The notes under the pieces are model-generated. The model did no database searches and was not told where the DNA came from. It worked only from the letters and a program-made list of their open reading frames with translations. From Meghimatium bilineatum (taxonomy: Eukaryota; Mollusca; Gastropoda; Stylommatophora; Philomycidae): a stretch of DNA of 64,000 bases. Position 1 is the stretch's first letter, and every line of letters starts with the position of its first letter. Both the position numbers and the translations under genes were made by a program. This document shows, in pieces, positions 57,701 to 64,000 of this stretch. The stretch lies in NCBI GenBank assembly GCA_034231615.1, contig CM067304.1, forward strand, positions 17,814,944 to 17,878,943, written 5' to 3'.

Positions 57701-60556
57701 AGGAAGGCGAAGAAGAAGGTAGATTGAAGGGGTTACTGACATTCTGAGATGTCACAATATTACTACATATCAAGTGACCAAATGTGCTATAGCCTGAAAA
57801 CTGCTCATAATTTAACCTTGTAATGCCTTACAGCAAATGCAGAGAAAAGATAAGATAGATTCTTAACTCACTCCCGCTGGATCTCTCTCATAACAAGATA
57901 ATGGTCCTACTAGGTTCCCAATGGGATTTAGTCCAGAGAATGGAAATGCAGTTGTAGTTTTATTTGTGCTACTGGTTCAACACATCTGACTTTGGCAGTA
58001 GAATGTACATTTTCAGCTGTTTACTAATTCTACTAAGAGGCCGACACTCTTTGCACTTAAAATATCACAATTAATACATTCTCTGAATTAATCACACAAA
58101 TTACATCACCATCTTAACCTAAAGTCCTGGACTACCTCCTGCTGGAAATCTTGTAGGACCACTGTCCTGATATGAGAGAGATCCATATATTCTGACCACT
58201 GTCCTGCTACAAGGGAGATCCAAATCTAATAGGACCACTGTCCTGCTACAAGAGAGATCCACATAGTCAGACCACTGTCCTGCTATGAGACGATCCAAAT
58301 ATAGTTGAATCACTTTCCTGCTACAAGAGAGATCCAAATATCGTAGGACCACTGTCCTGCTACAAGGGAAATCCAAATATAGTAGAGCCACTGTCCTGCT
58401 ACAAGGGAAATCCAAATCTAGTAGGACTACTGTCCTGCTATATTTGGATCTCTCTTGTAGCAGGAAAGTGATTCGACTATATTTGACTAGAGAAATCCAT
58501 ATCTAGTAGGACCATTGTCATGCTACAAGAGAGATCAAGTGGGTGTTTGTAAGTGAGTGAACCATTTAAAAAATAAAAGGATAAATAAATGTAATCAAAT
58601 ACAGCTGGAACTATGAACAAGAAAAATGAAACTAGACATACTTGATTCAATGATTCACAGACAAGCTTACTTGTGCTCTACATTAATGCTGAACTTAGAC
58701 TTTGCCAACTGTTGGGGTGACATCCAGACAGGCATTGCATTCTTGTACCAACCAAGCCACTCAAATGCAGAGGGTTCTATGCATATCTTAGCACCATTGC
58801 CCAATCCTGACAGACAAAGAGACACATAAATAAACTACAAAAGATATGTAAATAAACTACACTTGGCATCAGACATCTTGCCGCATGGACATCATGCAGT
58901 CATAGGGACTATGAAGTTGGTGATTGGTTACTGATCCAGCAGACCATGCACTTATGTTATGGTGTTAAGCTGAGAAGATTGTAGATTCTCTACCCCCTTA
59001 GAGCCAGAGCATAACTCACATACCTGGAAGGTAGGTTTGTATATATCCACTGCTCCAAGCTATTGCAGCCAAAATAGGGTTCACTGTGTTCATTCCCCAC
59101 CACCTTTCGCTTACTCACTTTGCCAAACTTCTCAATGGTCCCAGGCATGTAACCAAATGTTAACGTCAAAAAGGCTTGTCATGTCCTAAGACCCTGAGAT
59201 TTTATGATGTGTCTCAAAAATTTAAAACAGTGTTGCCAGTCTCCCCCTTCTCATTGCTGTGCATATCTGGCTCTCTCCTAACCACACAAGTTGCATGAAA
59301 ATACACAACAAAACCTGAAAAACAGAATTGTATTGTTGATGTGCTAAAAGTCTCCACAAGAAGAAAGTCTCAATATATAGGCATGTTATAGACTAAGGTT
59401 TTCTGTTGCATGGATGATATGTCTGGTGAGCTATTGATGAGATCCACACATGGGCGGCTGGTCTGTTTGGCAACCTATTGGTGAGATCCATACTTGGCTG
59501 GTGTGTATAGCGGGCTATTGGTGAGACCTGCACATGCATGGCTGGTCTGTTTGGCAAGCTATTTGTGAGATCGACTCACACTTGGCTGCCAGGGGGGGGG
59601 GGGGCGCCTATTAGTGAGACCTGCCCATAAGTAGTTGGTCTGGTGAACCATTGGTAAGATCTGCAGACATCACGCATACAAGACTGTGACAAAGTCAAAA
59701 GTAGCTAATATTGATACCACCAAATAGTTGCATACCTTTCTGAGTAGGAGACTTCTTCTCAAAGGATTTCACATCACTGAGAGTCTTCTGTTTATGAAAT
59801 AAAGCTTTGGAGAAACTACCCCATTGCACATAGAAAGTAAGAGCTAATCATTTGTAATTCATGGGGGATTGAAATAAACAAACATTAGGCAGTTACAAAA
59901 TTCAATTGGTTTTAATGATGAGTATCAAGTATATAAACAGGTTGGTTGGATGATTGATTGGTTAGTCAAGTTTGATCTTGGGGGTTAGATTTCATTTGTT
60001 TAGTTTAGTCGTCTAGTTTAGTTTAAGTATTAGGGTTTGGGTTTCATTTGGTTTAGTTTAGTTTTAGGTTTTGGTTTCGTTTATGTTATATTAGTTATTA
60101 TATTAGTTAGGATCATCATCACCTCACACAGGACATGTCTATAGGTGCTCTGATGACACATCCATATGTGCTCCTTAACACATCCATATATGCTCTGATG
60201 ATATCCATCGGTGCTCCAATCTCACAAAAGAAAACAAGAGAGTATCTTTGATTGAAACAGGTGATAGCACGAAATGAAAAGAACACATGAGATTTTGTTA
60301 TAATTAGCACATTACTGAACAAATTATACACCCATAAATTATGGTAATAATGTATAATTGATGATAATAATGTATAACAGATCTTACCATCCACAACATT
60401 CTGTGCTGTTTGTACACATCTCAAAGATGGAGAGCAATACACAAACTTAATGTTCACATCAGCTCTTTCCAGTGCATCACCTGTGTTTTAACATATTAAG
60501 AGCTTTCAATGTTTGGAATCAGAGAGTTAAAAATCATGAGAGAGTTAAATATATAG

Positions 60557-60602
<46 letters not shown>

Positions 60603-62146
60603 AAACATATTGAGAGAGGTCAATCTATGGAAAAAAAGATGACATTAAACACAAGAGATTTAAATTTTTGGAAAGACAGAGAACATTATGAGAGTTCAAT
60701 GTTTGAAAAGAGCTAAACAAATTGAAAGAGTTCAATATATGGAGGGAGAGATGGAGTTAAATATATTGAGAGAGTTCAATGTTTGAAAAGAGCTAAACAA
60801 ATTGAAAGAGTTCAATATATGGAGAGAGAGATGGAGTTAAATATATTGAGAGAGTTCAATATATGGAAAGAGAATTAAACATTGAAACAAGTGGTCTCAA
60901 TTGATCTCCACCAATTGATAAGACCAAAATATGGCAAGGAAACATGACAGGCTAAATCAATGTTTCAACCATAAGGTCTTTATCAAGAAAAATAATGTTT
61001 CTACGATAATACATGAGGTACAGTCATCCCTCGCTACTTCACGGTTCATTTATCGTGGCCTCAGTACATCACGGGTTAATATTTACAGTATGTAAACTTT
61101 AGTTACATCTATGTATGTTACACACACACGTATCATATTTATATTATTTATACATTATTTTATGTATGTTATTTATACTATTAATATTTTATTTACATGT
61201 TTGAAACTATTCTTTAATGTTCTAATGATAACATATGCACTTATATGGTTTCATATACACTTATTGATATTATACATACAAAAAATGTACATTTGTTAAA
61301 AAATGAGAGGATGACACTACTTTGCAGTTTTTCACTTATCGCGGCCGGTTCTGGTCCCTATTAACCGCGATAACCGAGGGATGACTGTATATGTTTTCGT
61401 ACATCTCTGTTAGAATTTTTTTCTGTTGTTAAATGTCTGCAATCTGGTCCATTTCCACATGCAGATGGACTGAAGGTCTCACTATTGACCTACTGGACTG
61501 ACCATTAGGCAACATTAATCTCTCAGTAGATAACATGCCACTATAGTGAGACTTTCCTCTTGTAGAAGCCCCACAGCATTTCATCCGTACCATTATATTT
61601 CCCTTTGTGGTGCAATATTCAGTTTAATATAGCATTGAAAATTGCGCTGTTTGGGTCTAATGGGGTCCATTCGTGAACATGATACGAACTGCCAATGTGT
61701 ACATGGTGCTGGAGCTATGAACAGGCGGCATGAGAGGAGTGGGGGGGGGGGGTGGGGGAGAGGTAGTGAAAAATTATATGCAAGATATGACAATTCCCTG
61801 GGAGAACCCAGAACTAATCCTTTGATACCTTCTAGTAATGTGCACGGCCACGCACCTTAGAGGAAATATTGCCTGATAGTCAATCTATTTAAGCTCCATA
61901 AAACTAAACTACCTTGTGTTTTTTTCATAAGTAACTTGTTATAAAGTTTTACTGCTGGTCTCACTTATTATCAAAAGGTCTTTAGGAAAACAATACAGAG
62001 TTTACAGGCAAATATAAGTGACGAACCTGTCGCTCGTGCCTGGAATCTGCCAACTTCAGTCAGTGGACTGTCTTTCAGAAAATCTTTATAAGAGTCACGC
62101 TTGACCATAGATAGAGGTAGGTTCAAGTCAGCCTGCTTATAGTTAC
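51503..62146 (-). CDS. UBASH3: UBASH3 (TULA/Sts), histidine-phosphatase domain, last five exons
   Basis: UBASH3 proteins have UBA, SH3 and a C-terminal histidine-phosphatase domain, and dephosphorylate tyrosine kinases of the Syk/ZAP-70 type in vertebrates. Exons read leftwards: 62146-62027, 60480-60388, 58806-58671, 56905-56799, 51726-51503. They join in frame with GT-AG sites to 226 residues and a stop. VYCSPSLRCVQTAQNVVDG is the family signature; IEPSAFEWLGWY is the FEW block; LIVAHAGSL carries the second catalytic histidine. The first histidine motif (RHxER) and the UBA/SH3 part must lie right of 62146. Invertebrates usually have one copy, so A versus B cannot be assigned. The frame is intact. 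Confidence 0.93.
51955..52085 (+). mobile_element. Family D, diverged
   Basis: TGAAGTCAAATGTGTCAAAT, GTTCTCTGGACTACCTCTG, CAAGAGAGATCCAGTGGG. Confidence 0.6.
52110..52205 (+). mobile_element. tRNA-like SINE remnant
   Basis: TGGTAGAGTGGATAGTGAGC (A-box-like) then GGTTTGAATGCTGATC (weak B box). Confidence 0.45.
52290..52470 (-). mobile_element. LINE 3' debris
   Basis: GACAGTCTTGGAAAGGGAAT and TCACCATGTGCCCAAAATGA are paralleled at 62440-62490. Confidence 0.5.
52848..56120. repeat. 39/40-bp minisatellite array (~83 units) with 975-bp higher-order repeat
   Basis: Unit TAGCAATGTTTGGGCAGCCG plus ATGACATAATGAAGCTATC. Units left of ~53640 are 40 bp (CTATCTTAGC), those to the right 39 bp (CTATCTAGC). 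Variant order at 54117-54395 recurs at 55092-55370, offset exactly 975 bp = 25 units. The 39-bp zone creates a false 679-codon minus frame and several plus frames. Confidence 0.98.
56121..56450 (+). mobile_element. LINE family C, upstream ORF2 fragment
   Basis: NNKIAFATFKEVTQPHRPRT, IIINNGVLFNEKEDIMKRWT, EYCRDLYKCE: the segment between endonuclease and RT. Confidence 0.75.
56451..56798. other. UBASH3 intron
   Basis: Contains a G-run of ~14 at 56481; no feature otherwise. Confidence 0.45.
56799..56905 (-). CDS. UBASH3: UBASH3 exon
   Basis: 107 bp: PFVITSSLHLDETVPDYYER, CHKLAQHILKTHEAEG. Acceptor CATATTTCAG, donor GAAG|GTAAAC. Confidence 0.93.
56990..57465 (-). mobile_element. LINE family H, second copy
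   Basis: CIIPVLSYGCESWKSSLSSE, FENKCLRRI; inverse orientation to 12343-12801, with a frameshift after FENKC. Confidence 0.88.
57475..57830 (+). mobile_element. LINE family J, second copy
   Basis: GTGGTTAAATATATTGAAAA, AGGCAGAGGAAGGCGAAGAA, TATCAAGTGACCAAATGTGC. More stops than the 23.9-kb copy. Confidence 0.8.
57870..57995 (-). mobile_element. Family D variant
   Basis: CCCGCTGGATCTCTCTCATA, GGTCCTACTAGGTTCCCAAT, TCCAGAGAATGGAAATGCAG. Confidence 0.65.
58130..58535. repeat. ~38-bp tandem repeat derived from family D
   Basis: About ten units of AGGACCACTGTCCTGCTACA plus AGGGAGATCCAAATATAGT. The unit is the tract that distinguishes the family D variant at 18895-18935. One unit near 58440 is inverted. 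Confidence 0.92.
58671..58806 (-). CDS. UBASH3: UBASH3 exon
   Basis: 136 bp: LGNGAKICIEPSAFEWLGWY, KNAMPVWMSPQQLAKSKFSI. Acceptor TTTGTCTGTCAG, donor CACAA|GTAAGC. Confidence 0.95.
58900..59450 (-). mobile_element. Family F element, copy 3, diverged
   Basis: Reverse complement follows 1537-2076: GGATCAGTAACCAATCACC end, GGTGGGGAATGAACACAGTG, TTTGGTTACATGCCTGGGAC. Array side lies at its right. Confidence 0.8.
59395..59690 (-). repeat. ~45-bp degenerate array within family F
   Basis: Five units of TTGGTGAGATCC...GGCTGGTCTG type. Each is a short version of the GTGGGTCTCACCAATAGCCC core of the first array. A G-run interrupts unit four. Confidence 0.75.
59735..59880 (+). mobile_element. Family G repeat
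   Basis: CTGAGTAGGAGACTTCTTCT, TTTGGAGAAACTACCCCATT, ATAGAAAGTAAGAGCTAATC. Confidence 0.65.
59930..60110. repeat. TTAG/TTTAGTTTAG simple sequence
   Basis: Degenerate GTTTAGTTTAG runs that merge with the (TTAG)n end of the LINE scrap to the right. Confidence 0.7.
60110..60230 (-). mobile_element. RNase-H LINE extreme 3' end
   Basis: GATCATCATCACCTCACACA, GGACATGTCTATAGGTGCTC parallel GGATCATCATCACTGC at 20027 and 28303. Confidence 0.65.
60388..60480 (-). CDS. UBASH3: UBASH3 exon: family signature
   Basis: 93 bp: DALERADVNIKFVYCSPSLR, CVQTAQNVVDG. The arginine of SPSLRC contributes to the phosphatase pocket in the family. Acceptor AAAACACAG, donor GATG|GTAAGA. Confidence 0.97.
60541..60890. 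repeat. (GA)n tract and derived ~45-bp repeats
   Basis: About 28 GA dinucleotides, then repeats of AGAGAGTTCAATATATGGA and GAGATGGAGTTAAATATATT. Confidence 0.9.
60895..61000 (-). mobile_element. Family M scrap
   Basis: TGTTTCAACCATAAGGTCTT, TATCAAGAAAAATAATG. Confidence 0.5.
61021..61387. mobile_element. Tigger/pogo-like MITE, 367 bp
   Basis: CAGTCATCCCTCGCTACTTC at the left and ACCGAGGGATGACTG at the right, flanked by TA (61019-61020 and 61388-61389). Inner ends (CGGTTCATTTATCG/ CGATAACCG) also pair. AT-rich centre with no transposase. Confidence 0.92.
61440..61700 (+). mobile_element. Family F element, copy 4
   Basis: AAGGTCTCACTATTGACCTA, CAGTAGATAACATGCCACTA, TTTCCTCTTGTAGAAGCCCC, CATTTCATCCGTACC. 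Same layout as 8141-8290 but with a single unit instead of an array. Confidence 0.75.
62027..62146 (-). CDS. UBASH3: UBASH3 exon
   Basis: 120 bp: NYKQADLNLPLSMVKRDSYK, DFLKDSPLTEVGRFQARATG, equivalent to the LNMP...D-PIT--G--QARL segment after the first catalytic motif. Acceptor CAATTCTACCAG, donor ACAG|GTTCGT (weak). Confidence 0.93.
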
Positions 62147-62269
62147 CTGGTAGAATTGAAGATATAGATACATTTCAATAGAACCAATGACGAAGTTACC
62201 TATAAGTATGATGATGATGGAACCCTGAGGAAGTTTACCTCTTTTTTCCACCTATACATTAAATTAAAC

Positions 62270-62700
62270 CTATTAGTATCGTAGGGTGCCACTCTGGAAA
62301 CATCAACACAAAAATACTGCCATACCTCCCAGTATCTAGTTTACATGTGGAGAAAAATAATCTTATCCATTCTTTAATATTATCAATCCATTTTTTATTT
62401 TGTCCCTCTTTTCTTTTTCTGCCTCCCTCAACTGTCACCTGCAGGGTAGTTTTAGAAAGGGAATCGTCTCCTCACATGTCCAAACCACACAAGTTGTGAC
62501 ATTTAACAACTGCGATGAGATGTTCTTGTTGACCTGCAAGAATATTTATTTTGTTTCTCACATGTTGGTTTTATGATCTGTATAATTGATGCGCAATACT
62601 CATCTGTAACATTTATTTTAAAAAGCCTATATTCTCCTCTCCATTTCTACTGTAACTGTCCATCTCTCACATCCATACAAAAGAATAGGTATTATTAGAG
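62270..62700 (-). mobile_element. LINE 3' debris
   Basis: Minus strand gives MDSYSRNGEENIGFLK and AVVKCHNLCGLDM pieces; related to 52290-52470. Confidence 0.55.
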
Positions 62701-62734
62701 ATTTATATAGGTTAATCTTCACTTAGAGGGGTAA

Positions 62735-63010
62735 GACAAGAATGTATTTTATCACCCAGCCTATTTAACATCTACACAGAGAATATTTTTAAACATCTAG
62801 AAGGAATGCCAGGACTCAAGATCTGTGGGAAAATAATAAACAACATGTGATGTGTAGATTACGCTGAAAAGTGAACAGGAACTTCAAAGACTAATAGATC
62901 ACGCGAATAAGTCAAGTAACGAATATAGACTAGATAGAAGCATTCAAAATAATCAGCAAAATCTCAGAAAAATTGATGCTAACCATAAAAATACATGGAG
63001 AGATATTACA
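62735..63010 (+). mobile_element. LINE family C reverse-transcriptase fragment
   Basis: GVRQECILSPSLFNIYTENI, GMPGLKICGKIINNM, then EQELQRLIDHANKS; the GVRQGC motif has Gly changed to Glu. Confidence 0.82.
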
Positions 63011-63215
63011 ACAAGTATAGCATTACCAAATTTCTGACAAATAATAATAATGAAATGAAATCTCTTAGCTGGATGTAGGGCTGTAAATATGTATCCAGTG
63101 TTGTATTATTCATATCCAAATGTTGATGAGTAATGCTACTCTTGTCAGCACAATGCCATTCTTACAAAAGTGCAAGTCTTCTGAAGTTGATTTAGTGATC
63201 CATACAGTAAGTTAG

Positions 63216-63487
63216 GGAGCCGCGTTAGCGCAGTGGTTAGCGCACTGGCTTCGCATATGAGTGGTCCTGGGTTCATTCCCCAGCTGAGGCGGAAATGTTT
63301 TCAGATCGCAATGGCTCCCAGGTCGACCCAGCCTTAAATGGGTACCGGATTAATCCGGGAAGTAAAGACTGCGAGGGAGAGGAGATGGCTACCGCCCTCA
63401 TTTGCAGAGCCTGTGAAATGTGAGATCGCTAACATCTCACACCCCTACGGCATTAATAAATGCTATGTGTTACTTTCCTTTTTTTTT
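63216..63487 (+). mobile_element. tRNA-derived SINE, copy 3 (complete)
   Basis: 272 bp. A box GTTAGCGCAGTGGTTAGCGC, B box TGGGTTCATTCCCC, core CCTTAAATGGGTACCGG, T-rich 3' end. Target duplication ACAGTAAGTTAG (63204-63215, 63488-63499) is perfect, so this insertion is young. Confidence 0.96.
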
Positions 63488-63514
63488 ACAGTAAGTTAGT
63501 GACTGTTACGGGTG

Positions 63515-63605
63515 TCCATATAAGTTTTTTCCTGGCACTTGAAAGGTGAGGGCAGTCAATAAGGTGTTCCACTTGCAATGGGATGAGAAGTGTTATGTTT
63601 CCAGT
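63515..63605 (-). mobile_element. LINE 3' tail scrap
   Basis: Minus strand reads VEHLIDCPHLSSARKKL, the H-x-x-x-C-P end of the LINE knuckle. Confidence 0.6.
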
Positions 63606-64000
63606 AAGGAGGGGGTTTACCTAAAACAAAATCGATCATTATATTTCCTTTTGGGTGAGAAATGTGATGACCTTTTTGCAAACTGAAAATCAATGGGGGA
63701 GGGATTTTACTTACCTTTTGGCTATATTCCTAGAACTAAAAGACATGTTCAGATTTGCTTGGGAGGGGGCAGGATGGGTGTGAAAACCAAAAATAACATC
63801 AACAGTGTTTGGGAGCTTGGCTGGATGCATCAACTGTCTACCAGATACTGGTAATAATATTTCCTATTATAATACTATACGGACTAGCAATCTAGTGTGT
63901 ACTTATCTCTCTATTACCAAGGGTGTTCACAAATTTTTTAGACTACCATAGCATTATCTTTAATAATTTGTACAAAACTCATGACACGGAGCTTTGAAAT
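63606..64000. other. UBASH3 intron or upstream DNA, no exon seen
   Basis: I looked on the minus strand for the RHxER-bearing exon and did not find it. Confidence 0.45.

Overview
This is eukaryotic, intron-rich, AT-rich animal DNA. It carries two recognisable protein-coding genes buried in repeats. Mixed APE-type and RNase-H-bearing LINE remnants, tRNA-derived SINEs, Tigger/pogo-like and piggyBac-like MITEs and many minisatellites suggest a marine invertebrate. A lophotrochozoan, most likely a mollusc, fits best: one dispersed repeat carries a TCGTAAAAGGCGACTAA-like motif that I associate with mollusc sequences. The species assignment is inference.

Gene 1 (+ strand, 5287-32883) is TYW1, the radical-SAM tRNA-Phe 4-demethylwyosine synthase. 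Twelve exons join in frame into 592 codons plus a stop. They cover the end of the flavodoxin domain, the acidic linker, the radical-SAM core with its CxxxCxxC cluster, and the C-terminal wyosine domain. The first ~140 residues lie to the left of the window. Gene 2 (- strand, 62146-51503) is the 3' part of a UBASH3 (TULA/Sts) gene: five exons encode most of the C-terminal histidine-phosphatase domain and the stop. Its UBA, SH3 and RHxER-containing exons lie to the right. The two genes converge, with 18.6 kb of repeat-only DNA between their stops.

Layout: 0-1.6 kb, 103-bp minisatellite running into a dispersed element (family F). 2-5 kb, MITE and LINE debris. 5.3-33 kb, TYW1 exons with introns full of LINE 3' ends, family D elements, SINEs, a piggyBac-like MITE and about a dozen small minisatellites. 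33-51 kb, intergenic LINEs, a fold-back element, three large arrays, a hairpin-bearing repeat, a perfect palindrome and nested MITEs. 51.5-62.1 kb, UBASH3 exons with a 3.3-kb 39/40-bp array in one intron. 62-64 kb, LINE and SINE copies.

I see no operon, CRISPR, phage or other prokaryote-type system. The most notable structures are a family of elements that each carry a different tandem array at the same internal place, a TYW1 exon/intron junction that has been tandemly multiplied, higher-order structure in two arrays, and nested or palindromic MITEs. Most long open frames in the window are by-products of repeats with unit lengths divisible by three.
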